From Actinomadura sp. GC306 (GTDB taxonomy: Bacteria; Actinomycetota; Actinomycetes; Streptosporangiales; Streptosporangiaceae), in the NCBI RefSeq assembly GCF_004348665.1, contig NZ_SMKM01000013.1:1-49032 (forward strand): a stretch of DNA of 49,032 nt. The letters run 5' to 3'. Position numbers and translations under genes: made by a program. Under the pieces are notes generated by a model. That model did no database searches. It was given only the letters and a program-made list of their open reading frames with translations, and was not told the DNA's origin. This document shows positions 27,229 through 34,424 of this stretch, in pieces. How positions within the stretch are numbered: the stretch's first letter is position 1; every line of letters begins with the position of its first letter.

Positions 27229-28590
27229 ATGTCCGAGGTCAAACGCCGCGACCTGCTGGCCGGAGCCGCGGCCTTCGCCGGATTCGCGACCGTCGGCCTG
27301 CTCCCCGGCACCGCCGCCGCCGCGACCCGGCAGCGCCCCGGCGCCGCGCTGCCGCCCTCCCTCTCCGTCGGCGACCGCGCCGTGGTCGCCCGGGTCGACG
27401 CGCGCCGGGCGCTGCGGCACCTCAGGGTGCTGAGCGACGAGATCGGCTGGCGGATCGCCGGCACCCGGTCCGAGCACCGCGCCGCCCGCTACATCGCCGG
27501 AGTCCTGCGCGGGTACGGCTACGACGTCGAGCTGCAGCCGTTCCCGGTCGCCGACAAGTACCTCGCGGAGATCCGCGCCCGCGGCGAGCGGCTCTGGCAG
27601 TGCAGCGCCGCGCCGCAGGGCGCCGTCGGCCCGGTGGACGGCAAGGTCGTCGACGCCGGCCGGGTCACCGAGGTCACCGGCGACGTGCGGGGCAGGCTGG
27701 TGCTGTTCGACCGCGTGCCGGGCCAGGAGACCCAGCAGGCCAAGGCCGCCGAGGCGGCGGGCGCCAAGGCGGCGCTCATCGTCAACGCGCGGTCGGAGAC
27801 CTACCCGGAGCGCAAGCCCGGCTCGTTCACCCCGAACCTGGGGGAGCAGGTCGCGATCCCGGTGCTGGGCCTGGCCGAGTACCACGGCGAGCGGATCCGT
27901 GCGGGCGCCCGGCGGCTGTCCGTCGAGGTCACCCACCACTCGGGGCTGACCTCGTACAACGTCCTGGCCGAGCGGAAGGCCACGCTGCCCAACCCCGGCG
28001 GCAAGGCCGTCATCGTCAGCGCGCACTACGACAGCGTCCCCGGCTCGCCCGGCGCCAACGACGACGGCAGCGGGACGGTGCTGTGCCTGGAGCTGGCGCG
28101 CGTCCTGCGGCGGCTGCCCACCCAGCAGGCGATCCGCATCTGCCTGTGGGGCTCGGAAGAGTACGGCCTGATCGGCGCCCGGCACTACGTGCGGGAACTG
28201 GACGAGGCGGGCGTGGCGCAGATCACCGGCTGCTTCCAGAACGACATGGTCGCCACCAGCCACCCGCCGGCGGACACGTACTGGCTGCTGTCGGTGGACG
28301 GCGCCGACAACACCACCACGGCCGCGGTGAACGCCGCGGCGGGCCGGCTCGGCTACGCCGGGCAGGTCCAGGGCCCCACCGCCCGCGGCTCCAGCGACCA
28401 CGAGGCGTTCTACGAGCGCGGCATCGCGGCGGGCAACTTCAGCTGGCGCGGCGGTGAGGCGCCCAGCCAGCTCGAACCGCTCTACCACACCCCCGAGGAC
28501 ACGATCGCGCAGAACATCAGCCTGAAGCGGCTCCAGGTCTCCCTGGAACTGATCGGCTGCGCCGCGTACGACGTGGCGCGCCGCAGGTAG
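27229..28590 (+). CDS. Tat-exported M28 family aminopeptidase
   Basis: 453 aa. The N terminus is a twin-arginine signal (KRRDLLAGAAAFAGFATVGL, then an AAA site about residue 30), so the enzyme folds before export. A PA-type insert with AKAALIVNARSE lies at about 180-190. The zinc peptidase core shows the metal ligands of the family: SAHYDSVPGSPGANDDGSGT (His, Asp), WGSEEYGLIGA (catalytic and ligand Glu), QNDMV (Asp) and PLYHTPEDT (His). It resembles Streptomyces-type secreted aminopeptidases and would release N-terminal residues outside the cell. ATG 27229 has GAGGAG upstream. Confidence 0.92.
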   Translation: MSEVKRRDLLAGAAAFAGFATVGLLPGTAAAATRQRPGAALPPSLSVGDRAVVARVDARRALRHLRVLSDEIGWRIAGTRSEHRAARYIAGVLRGYGYDVELQPFPVADKYLAEIRARGERLWQCSAAPQGAVGPVDGKVVDAGRVTEVTGDVRGRLVLFDRVPGQETQQAKAAEAAGAKAALIVNARSETYPERKPGSFTPNLGEQVAIPVLGLAEYHGERIRAGARRLSVEVTHHSGLTSYNVLAERKATLPNPGGKAVIVSAHYDSVPGSPGANDDGSGTVLCLELARVLRRLPTQQAIRICLWGSEEYGLIGARHYVRELDEAGVAQITGCFQNDMVATSHPPADTYWLLSVDGADNTTTAAVNAAAGRLGYAGQVQGPTARGSSDHEAFYERGIAAGNFSWRGGEAPSQLEPLYHTPEDTIAQNISLKRLQVSLELIGCAAYDVARRR

Positions 28591-28618
28591 CCGGACGCAA
28601 GGCGGCCGGAAAACGAAC

Positions 28619-28657
28619 GTGCCCGCCGCTCCGGGGAGACCCCGGTGCGGCGGGCAC
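28619..28657. terminator. bidirectional terminator
   Basis: An 11-bp outer stem (GTGCCCGCCGC / GCGGCGGGCAC) and, after a T/T mismatch, a 6-bp inner stem CCGGGG/CCCCGG with a 3-nt loop. It lies between the peptidase stop and the convergent cold-shock gene stop. Confidence 0.75.
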
Positions 28658-28674
28658 GCCCGCAATGTCGCCGG

Positions 28675-28878
28675 TCAGGCGGGAACGATGTTCTCCGCCT
28701 GCAGGCCCTTCTGGCCCTGGGTGACGTCGAACGACACCTTCTGGCCCTCCTGGAGCTCACGGAAGCCCTGGGCGGCGATGTTCGAGTAGTGGGCGAAGAC
28801 GTCGGCGCCGCCGCCGTCCTGCTCGATGAAGCCGAAGCCCTTTTCCGCGTTGAACCACTTGACGGTACCGGTGGCCAT
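28675..28878 (-). CDS. cold-shock protein (CspA family)
   Basis: 67 aa OB-fold protein. It has the RNP1 motif KGFGFI and RNP2 DVFAHYS, with the opening [16 protein letters not shown]. Members bind single-stranded RNA or DNA and act as RNA chaperones or antiterminators. ATG 28878 was chosen, as AAGGAA sits 6 nt upstream; ATG 28884 would add two residues but overlaps the ribosome site. An intrinsic terminator lies about 90 bp upstream on the same strand and may be part of its leader. Confidence 0.96.
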   Translation of the reverse strand: MATGTVKWFNAEKGFGFIEQDGGGADVFAHYSNIAAQGFRELQEGQKVSFDVTQGQKGLQAENIVPA

Positions 28879-28964
28879 GTTCATTTCCTTCTGGGTCTAT
28901 CCCGGCCGCACACCGTGCGCGACCGAAACGCCGCGATGGCCCCATCCGGAAGATCCAGAACAAC

Positions 28965-28999
28965 AAAAAATGCGCCTGAGGTCAGATCCGACAGGCGCA
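28965..28999 (-). terminator. intrinsic terminator with T-tract, upstream of the cold-shock gene
   Basis: On the minus strand the stem TGCGCCTG/CAGGCGCA (8 bp, 13-nt loop) is followed directly by six T and then GTTGTT. Such a classical T-tract terminator is rare in this DNA. It lies 95 bp after the GAF gene and 87 bp before the cold-shock start, so it either ends the GAF transcript or acts as an attenuator. Confidence 0.8.
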
Positions 29000-29093
29000 C
29001 AAGAATGTCTATGGGAACCGCAACTACTCGTCACGCTACCACATGCTCCGGGGCACGGACCGGGGCGTCTCGGGATTTTACCTCCGGGCCGGG

Positions 29094-29693
29094 TCACGCC
29101 CGCGGGGCGCGCGGCGGCTGGACCGGGAGGACGCCGGCGTCCGCGGGGTTCCGCGGGACGGCCGCGCGCCGGTCCTCGGCGAGCTGGACGAGGCGGGCGG
29201 CGGTGTCGGCGAACAGCAGCAGCTGCCGGGCGGTGGACGGGCTGCACGGCGCCGCCCCGGGCGGGCCGAGCGCGGCGAGCACCCCGCGGGTCGCCTCCCC
29301 GGTGTCCAGCGGCAGGATCAGGATCGGGCCGGCGGGCAGCGCGCTGAGGGTCTGGTCGGCGACGATCCGGGCCGACAGCGCCCGGTGGGAGCTGAACACG
29401 CGGCCGAGCATCGACCGTCCGCGCCGCACCGTCAGCCCGCGCACCCGCTCGGCGCCGGCCCCGACCGCGATCTCGACGCGCAGCATGAGGGGGTCCTCGG
29501 CGGGCAGGGCGATGAACGCCAGCGGCACCGCCGCCATGGCGCGGGCCTGCTCCGCCACCTGGGTCAGCAGGCCGTCGAGCGGGGTCCCGTCGCGGACCGC
29601 CGTCATCAGGTCGAACGAGGCCGCGAGGCGCCGGGCGTCCTCCGCGCCGCTGGGCGGCCCCCAGGCGCCGGGCCGCAGGCGGTCACCGGTCAT
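29094..29693 (-). CDS. GAF domain protein
   Basis: 199 aa. A GAF-type sensory domain spans about 25-170: LAASFDLMTAVRDGTPLDGL, then PLAFIALPAEDP, GRSMLGRVFSSHRALSARIV and LPAGPILILPLDTGEATRGV, and a final helix with LLLFADTAARLVQLAEDR. No output domain is attached, so it would signal through a partner. Proteins of this form in actinomycetes often accompany ANTAR or SpoIIE regulators, but none is adjacent. ATG 29693 follows a GGGGGTG run. Confidence 0.8.
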   Translation of the reverse strand: MTGDRLRPGAWGPPSGAEDARRLAASFDLMTAVRDGTPLDGLLTQVAEQARAMAAVPLAFIALPAEDPLMLRVEIAVGAGAERVRGLTVRRGRSMLGRVFSSHRALSARIVADQTLSALPAGPILILPLDTGEATRGVLAALGPPGAAPCSPSTARQLLLFADTAARLVQLAEDRRAAVPRNPADAGVLPVQPPRAPRA

Positions 29694-30029
29694 GCCGCAC
29701 CCCCGATCCCCGGCTCGGCACGGTGCTCGGTGAGGGGACGGGCCGCCGCATCGGCGGCGTCCGTCGGCGGGAGGGAGGGGCGAAGCGCTGGCGTCACGGC
29801 GGGGACCTGTCCGGCCCGGAAGCGAGCCGAGTGGCGAGAAACCAGGGAGACGCGGACCGGCCGCCCGCGATGAGAACTCCTGATCACCGCAAGTCTACGC
29901 GCCGGGCCGTTCACGCGGCGTGACGTAGACTGGTCGGCGCCGAGGGCACCCCGCGCGCCGGCCGTCCTGCCGCGCCGCCCCCGGCGGTATACGAACCGGT
30001 CCCGTACGGACCGAGAATGGGGCCCGTCC
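29694..30029. other. 336-bp divergent intergenic region
   Basis: No gene is supported. It contains the promoter region for the GAF gene (leftward) and the DUF5994 gene (rightward), including the inverted AGTCTACG/CGTAGACT pair at 29892..29931. Confidence 0.6.
29892..29931. promoter_or_regulatory. mirrored TAGACT elements (candidate divergent promoters)
   Basis: AGTCTACG (29892..29899) and CGTAGACT (29924..29931) form an inverted repeat with a 24-nt spacer. Each strand therefore carries TAGACT, a good -10 match, pointing outward toward the GAF and DUF5994 genes. Confidence 0.4.
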
Positions 30030-30578
30030 ATGGCCCGTCGATCAGTTCAGCTCGCCTCCGCGGGCGCACCCCCCAAGACCACCCTCTCCGTGACCGCACC
30101 TCACGCCGCAGCCCCCCTCGACACCGCGCCTCTCGAAACCGCACCCCTCGAAACCGCGGCACCGCTCCGCCCGCGCATGCGCCTCGTCCCGAGCGGCACC
30201 GGCCGCGGGGTCCTGGACGGCGGCTGGTGGCCGCGGTCCCGCGACGCCGCCACCGAGCTCACCGAACTCCTGACCGCCCTGGCCGGACCGGACGGTGCTC
30301 CGGCCACCCGGGTCACCATCGACTTCTACGACTGGGACGAGATCCCCCTCCACATCACCGTCAAGGGACGCGAAGTCCGGGTGGGCTGGCTGGCCCACCT
30401 CGACCACGTCGTCGCGGTCACCCTCGGCCAGGCCGACCCGATCCTGCTCCTCGTCGTCCCGCCCGGCACGGCGCCCGCGTCGGCCGAGGCCGCGCTGGCC
30501 AGGTCCGCGGTCGAGACCGGGGACATGATGCCCCAGGAGATCCTGGCCTCCTGCGACGTCTCCACCAGGCGCGCCTGA
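30030..30578 (+). CDS. DUF5994 family protein
   Basis: 182 aa. The conserved part starts at about residue 50: RMRLVPSGTGRGVLDGGWWP, then SRDAATELTELLTAL, ITVKGREVRVGWLAHLDHVV and LLLVVPPGTAPASAE. This is the DUF5994 signature, found in many actinomycetes with unknown function and often near anti-sigma or stress genes. The N-terminal 49 residues are Ala/Pro-rich and include a 15-bp tandem repeat (30111..30155) coding three Ala-Pro-Leu-(Asp/Glu)-Thr units. ATG 30030 is the first start, but a later start near the conserved core is possible. Confidence 0.8.
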   Translation: MARRSVQLASAGAPPKTTLSVTAPHAAAPLDTAPLETAPLETAAPLRPRMRLVPSGTGRGVLDGGWWPRSRDAATELTELLTALAGPDGAPATRVTIDFYDWDEIPLHITVKGREVRVGWLAHLDHVVAVTLGQADPILLLVVPPGTAPASAEAALARSAVETGDMMPQEILASCDVSTRRA

Positions 30579-30586
30579 GCCCCTGA

Positions 30587-30643
30587 GCCCGCCCCGCGGC
30601 GGGCGATGCGCGGCCCCCCGTCCCGTGCGGGGGGGCGCCGCAT
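30587..30643 (+). terminator. two hairpins after the DUF5994 gene
   Basis: GCCCGCC/GGCGGGC with a 4-nt loop (30587..30604), then a longer imperfect stem starting ATGCG and ending CGCAT (30606..30643). Confidence 0.6.
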
Positions 30644-30711
30644 GTCCGCGGGCATACCGGGAACAACGCGGACAGCAGTCAGTGGACGTGCCTGTTCGAT
30701 CGGAGAGCGAA

Positions 30712-31140
30712 GTGACCGCGTTCACCCAGCACAACGTCGACGACGACCCGGGGCCGGGGCCGCGGATCGCCCGATGCCGGCTGCCGGGCGGGCGGGCCGC
30801 GACCGGCCAGATCCGCCGGACGGTCCACGGCGCCCTGCGGGGGTGGGGCCTCGGCCCCTTGGCCGGTGACCTCACCGACCAGCTGACGGCCCTCGTCCAG
30901 GAGCTCCTCGCCCGCACCGCCTCGCGGCCGCGCGGCCCCATCGACCTGCGCCTGGAGTTGCGGGCGTCCGCGCGGCTCCTGCTGGGCGAGATCCACCACG
31001 CCGCCCCGGACCCCGCGCCGGAGTCGCCCGGCCGCGGCATCGTGGCCCTCACCTACGGCCGCCGCCCGGCGCGCGACGGCGTCCGGTACGTCCACTCCTT
31101 CACCTGGTGGCACCAGGACGCCCTCACCGCCGACCACTGA
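30712..31140 (+). CDS. degenerate HATPase-like (anti-sigma-factor-type) protein
   Basis: 142 aa from GTG 30712 with GGAG about 8 nt upstream. The layout follows the RsbW-type HATPase of actinomycetes: an N-terminal helix (ATGQIRRTVHGALRGWGLGP), a helix in the place of the N box (LTALVQELLARTASRPRGPI), then a beta strand (IDLRLELRASARLLLGEIHH) where those proteins have the conserved acidic G1 box. The Asn and His of the usual ELVTNAVRH motif are replaced, so ATP binding is doubtful. It follows the DUF5994 gene, which suggests a shared stress-signalling context. The family assignment is by pattern and is uncertain. Confidence 0.6.
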   Translation: MTAFTQHNVDDDPGPGPRIARCRLPGGRAATGQIRRTVHGALRGWGLGPLAGDLTDQLTALVQELLARTASRPRGPIDLRLELRASARLLLGEIHHAAPDPAPESPGRGIVALTYGRRPARDGVRYVHSFTWWHQDALTADH

Positions 31141-31156
31141 CCCGCCCTCCGGCGGG
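31141..31156 (+). terminator. short hairpin at the stop of the preceding gene
   Basis: CCCGCC-ctcc-GGCGGG begins directly after the TGA at 31140. Confidence 0.4.
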
Positions 31157-31199
31157 ACGGCCGTGCGCCGGCGCCCTCCCGGCTCCCGGGCGGCCCGTT

Positions 31200-31493
31200 C
31201 TACATGGGGTCGCCGACCCAGCGCCAGCCGTCGCCGTCGTACCGCGCCCGGACGAGCCGCGGGCCGGCGCCGTCCAGCTCGCCGATGGTCTTGATCAGCC
31301 GCCGGTGGAAGTCGTCGGGCGGGCGCGGCTCGGCGGAGCCCTCCAGGAGGGTGACGCTGACCCGTGCCTCGTCGCGGAGCTGCGCCGTCAGCCGTCCGGT
31401 CTCGTCGAGACGGAGCACCACGATCATGTCGGCGCGGACCAGGTCCTGGCCCCCGCCGGCCTCGATCCAGACCTCGGGGACCGCCCCGTCCAT
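31200..31493 (-). CDS. small hypothetical protein
   Basis: 97 aa, predicted beta-rich: VWIEAGGGQDLVRADMIVVL, then GRLTAQLRDEARVSVTLLEG and a C-terminal YDGDGWRWVGDP. No known domain was recognised. ATG 31493 is preferred with GAGGAG 9 nt upstream; an ATG at 31502 would overlap that site. It is divergent from the sulfur operon promoter at 31604. Function unknown. Confidence 0.6.
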   Translation of the reverse strand: MDGAVPEVWIEAGGGQDLVRADMIVVLRLDETGRLTAQLRDEARVSVTLLEGSAEPRPPDDFHRRLIKTIGELDGAGPRLVRARYDGDGWRWVGDPM

Positions 31494-31603
31494 GGCTCTC
31501 ATCTCCTCGCGTCCGGTCGGGATACACGGCGTGGCGGGTTCGTCCTGCCCGTGCCGCGGCACCGGAAACCCGCGCCGCCCGCACCAGTAATGAACATTTC
31601 CGG

Positions 31604-31632
31604 TTGACTTAGTAGGGAATTGCGTCCATGAT
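31604..31632 (+). promoter_or_regulatory. sigma70-type promoter of the organosulfur operon
   Basis: TTGACT (31604..31609) and CATGAT (31627..31632) are separated by exactly 17 nt. The predicted start of transcription falls at about 31640, which is the A of an ATG, so the first open reading frame would be leaderless. Confidence 0.6.
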
Positions 31633-31639
31633 GGGTCGC

Positions 31640-31924
31640 ATGCACTCGGGGTTCTCTCTGTGGAAGCGGCCGCACGTCGACCTGGGCCGGCTGTCGAGCG
31701 GCCTGTGTCGCCGTGCGGCGTCCCGGCGACGCACGACGCGCGACCCACAGGACACAGGGAGAGGAACGACGGATGGCGAGCACGATCGCCCCGGTGCGGG
31801 ACACGGCGGCCGCGGCGCTGGCCGCGGCCGTGACGGAACTGGCCGCGAGCCCGGACGCCTGGCTGCCGCGGGTGCGGCTGAGCCCGGCCGGCCGCTGGTA
31901 CGAACGGCTGCACCACGACGGTGA
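31640..31924 (+). CDS. candidate leaderless regulatory leader ORF (Cys-containing)
   Basis: From ATG 31640 the frame begins MHSGFSLWKRPHVDLGRLSS and continues GLCRRAASRRR. The KRPHVDLxRL...LCRR pattern resembles the short putative leader peptides that precede sulfur-assimilation genes in many actinomycetes, where a Cys codon near the end is thought to sense cysteine supply. Here no stop follows. The frame runs on and overlaps the cysteine dioxygenase start (31773) out of frame, to 31924. Only the first 30 residues or so look conserved. The long overlap is either real, acting by competition with the dioxygenase start, or shows a lost stop codon. Confidence 0.4.
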   Translation: MHSGFSLWKRPHVDLGRLSSGLCRRAASRRRTTRDPQDTGRGTTDGEHDRPGAGHGGRGAGRGRDGTGREPGRLAAAGAAEPGRPLVRTAAPRR

Positions 31925-32234
31925 CCAGGAGATCTGGCTGATCAGCTGGCTGCCCGGCCAGACCACCGGGCTGCACGACCACGGCGGCTCGCGCGGCGCG
32001 TTCGCGGTGGCGCTGGGCGGCCTCCAGGAGCGCGACCTCGGCGCCGTGCGGGACGTCGGCCCGGGGACGGTCCGCACGTTCGGCGCCGACTACGTCCACG
32101 AGGTGCGCAACGCCTCGGCCGCCCCGGCGGTCAGCGTGCACGCCTACTCCCCGCCGCTGTCCACCATGAACCGCTACGACCTGGCCGGCGGCCGGCTCGT
32201 GCGGCTCGCGACCGAGGACGCGGGCCAGTGGTGA
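31773..32234 (+). CDS. cysteine dioxygenase
   Basis: 153 aa cupin. It oxidises cysteine to cysteine sulfinate with Fe(II) and O2. The metal-binding first cupin motif is GLHDHGGSRGAFAVALGG with two His, and the third His is in YVHEVRN. The C-terminal SVHAYSPPLSTMNRYDL is typical of bacterial CDO. The length is shorter than the mammalian enzyme but usual for bacteria. ATG 31773 follows GGGAGAGGA. It is the first enzyme gene of the sulfonate operon, and its stop overlaps the next start, so it is made along with the ssu proteins. Confidence 0.92.
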   Translation: MASTIAPVRDTAAAALAAAVTELAASPDAWLPRVRLSPAGRWYERLHHDGDQEIWLISWLPGQTTGLHDHGGSRGAFAVALGGLQERDLGAVRDVGPGTVRTFGADYVHEVRNASAAPAVSVHAYSPPLSTMNRYDLAGGRLVRLATEDAGQW

Positions 32235-32773
32235 CGCCGCCGCCCGCGCGGCTCGTCACGCTGGTCGGCAATCCCCGGCCGCGGTCGCGGACCCGCGCCG
32301 TCGCCGTCCTGGCCGCCGAGGCCCTCACCGGACGGCTCGGCTCCGCCGCCGGCCGCGAGATCGTCGACCTGTCGGCCCTCGCGGCGGGGCTCGGCTCGGC
32401 CGCCGCCCCCGCCGCGCTGCAGGCGGCGGAGCGGACGGTCCAGGACGCCGACGTCCTGGTGGTGGCCAGCCCGACCTACAAGGGCACCTACACCGGCCTG
32501 CTGAAGACCTTCCTTGACCGCCTCCCCGGCGGGGCACTGGCCTCGGCCGTCGCCCTGCCGCTGATGGTCCTGGGCGACGCCCGCCACGCGCTGGCCGTCG
32601 AGGTCCACCTGCGCCCGCTGCTGACGGAGCTCGGCGCCTTCGTCCCGACCCCCGGCGCCGTCGTCCCGGAGAACCGGATCGAGCAGGCCGGCGAGCTCCT
32701 GGACGCCTGGGCCGCCCAGGTCGCCCCCCAGGTGGCCGGGCTGCTCGCCGCCAGGACCGCCCTCACCTCCTGA
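32228..32773 (+). CDS. NAD(P)H-dependent FMN reductase (SsuE/MsuE-like)
   Basis: 181 aa flavodoxin-like protein. It starts with VTLVGNPRPRSRTRAVA, the phosphate-binding loop of the family, and has VVASPTYKGTYTGLLKTFLD, the NADPH-FMN reductase signature. It would supply FMNH2 to the SsuD monooxygenase encoded downstream. Two tandem GTG codons (32228 and 32231) overlap the dioxygenase stop, so translation is coupled. A second, unrelated flavin reductase lies at the end of the operon. Confidence 0.88.
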   Translation: MVTPPPARLVTLVGNPRPRSRTRAVAVLAAEALTGRLGSAAGREIVDLSALAAGLGSAAAPAALQAAERTVQDADVLVVASPTYKGTYTGLLKTFLDRLPGGALASAVALPLMVLGDARHALAVEVHLRPLLTELGAFVPTPGAVVPENRIEQAGELLDAWAAQVAPQVAGLLAARTALTS

Positions 32774-32829
32774 CCGGTCCACACCCCCCGACCGTCTTCC
32801 TCTTTCCCTCGAAGGGACCAGGAGTCCCC

Positions 32830-33657
32830 ATGTCCACGACCTCCGTAGACCTCGCGCGCCCCGCGTCCGGTGCGCGCCCCCGCCTGCCCGCCCTCCCGCG
32901 GCTCCGCGTCGGGCCGCGCGTCCTCAGCCCGCTGGCGCTGCTGGCCCTGTGGCAGCTCGCGAGCAGCGCGGGCGTCCTGCCCGAGCGGCTGCTGGCGTCC
33001 CCCGCGACGGTCGCCGCCACCGCGGTGACCCTGACCGCCGACGGGACGCTCGGCGCCGCCGTCGCCGTCTCCCTGCAGCGCGCGGTCATCGGCTTCCTCA
33101 TCGGGGCCGCCGCCGGGCTCGCGCTGGCCCTGCTCGCCGGACTGAGCCGCCCGGGGGAGCACGTCCTCGACCCCCCGATGCAGATGCTGCGCGCGCTGCC
33201 GCTGTTCGGGCTGATCCCGCTGTTCATCCTCTGGTTCGGCATCGGCGAGACGCCCAAGGTCGTCCTCGTCGCGTTCGGCGTGCTCTTCCCGATCTACCTC
33301 AACACCTACTCCGGCATCCGCGGCGTGGACGCCCGGCTCGCCGAGCTCGGGCAGGTCCTGCGGCTCGGCCGGACCGCGCTGATCCGGCACATCGTGCTGC
33401 CCGGCGCGCTGCCGCAGACGCTCGTCGGCCTGCGGCAGAGCCTCGGCGTCGCCTGGCTGGCGCTGATCGTCGCCGAGCAGATCAACGCGAGCTCGGGCCT
33501 CGGCTTCCTGATCAACGACGCCCGCGAGTTCCTGCGCATCGACGTCGTCGTGCTCGGCCTGCTCGTCTACGCGGTGCTCGGCCTCGCCACCGACGCGCTG
33601 GTGCGGCTGCTCGAAAGGAGGGCGCTGTCATGGCGACGCGGACTGCTCGGGACGTGA
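32830..33657 (+). CDS. ssuC: sulfonate ABC transporter permease
   Basis: 275 aa with six membrane segments. The EAA-like coupling motif is GVDARLAELGQVLRLGRTAL followed by IRHIVLPGALPQ. The VAEQINASSGLGFLINDARE stretch is typical of SsuC/TauC-type permeases. ATG 32830 has AGGAG upstream. The 3' end overlaps ssuB by 28 bp. The partners are the ATPase and binding lipoprotein encoded next. Confidence 0.9.
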   Translation: MSTTSVDLARPASGARPRLPALPRLRVGPRVLSPLALLALWQLASSAGVLPERLLASPATVAATAVTLTADGTLGAAVAVSLQRAVIGFLIGAAAGLALALLAGLSRPGEHVLDPPMQMLRALPLFGLIPLFILWFGIGETPKVVLVAFGVLFPIYLNTYSGIRGVDARLAELGQVLRLGRTALIRHIVLPGALPQTLVGLRQSLGVAWLALIVAEQINASSGLGFLINDAREFLRIDVVVLGLLVYAVLGLATDALVRLLERRALSWRRGLLGT

Positions 33658-34424
33658 CCGAGACCCCCGAAACCGGCACCGAAGCGGGCATCGAGACAGG
33701 CATCGAGAAGGGCACCGGCCCGGTGGCCCGCATCCGCGGGCTGGGCAAGCGGTTCGGGTCCCGGGCCGTCCTCGACGGAGTCGACCTGGACATCGAGCGC
33801 GGCGAGTTCGTCGCCCTCCTCGGCCGCAGCGGGTCGGGCAAGTCCACGCTGCTGCGCGTCCTCGCCGGGCTCGACCGCGGCTCCACCGGCGAGCTGCGGG
33901 TGGACGGCGCGGTCGCGGTCGCCTTCCAGGAACCGCGCCTCGTGCCGTGGAAGCGGGTGCTGGACAACGTCACGCTCGGCCTGCGCGTCCCCGACCCGGT
34001 CGCCGCCGCCGGCAAGGCGCTGGCGGAGGTCGCGCTCACCGGCCGCCGGGACGCATGGCCCCTCACCCTGTCCGGCGGCGAGGCACAGCGGGTCTCCCTG
34101 GCCCGCGCCCTCGTCCGCAACCCCGACCTGCTGCTGCTGGACGAGCCGTTCAGCGCGCTCGACGCCCTGACCCGCATCAACATCCACCGGCTCGTCCTGG
34201 ACCTGTGGGCCCGGCACCGGCCCGGCGTCCTGCTCGTCACCCACGACGTGGACGAGGCGCTGCTCCTCGCCGACCGCGTCCTGGTCCTGGACGAGGGCCG
34301 GATCGCCCACCAGTCCGCGGTCGAACTGCCGCGGCCCCGCCGCCGCGACGACCCCGAGCTCACCGCGCTGCGCGGCACGCTCCTCGCCCGCCTGGGCGTC
34401 ACCCCCGAAGAAGGATCGATATGA
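33630..34424 (+). CDS. ssuB: sulfonate ABC transporter ATP-binding protein
   Basis: 264 aa. Walker A GRSGSGKST, Q-loop AVAFQEPRLVPWKRV (typical of SsuB/TauB), signature LSGGEAQRVSLARAL, Walker B LLLLDEPFSALD and H-loop LLVTHDVDEAL. An extra 30-residue Glu/Thr/Gly-rich N terminus contains short repeats of the ETGIEKGTG kind. ATG 33630 lies inside ssuC with a strong AAAGGAGG, so it is coupled to ssuC. Confidence 0.93.
   Translation: MATRTARDVTETPETGTEAGIETGIEKGTGPVARIRGLGKRFGSRAVLDGVDLDIERGEFVALLGRSGSGKSTLLRVLAGLDRGSTGELRVDGAVAVAFQEPRLVPWKRVLDNVTLGLRVPDPVAAAGKALAEVALTGRRDAWPLTLSGGEAQRVSLARALVRNPDLLLLDEPFSALDALTRINIHRLVLDLWARHRPGVLLVTHDVDEALLLADRVLVLDEGRIAHQSAVELPRPRRRDDPELTALRGTLLARLGVTPEEGSI

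Noticed and set aside
28757..28966. A second frame over the cold-shock gene
   Set aside because: It overlaps the cold-shock gene in another frame and lacks any family pattern.
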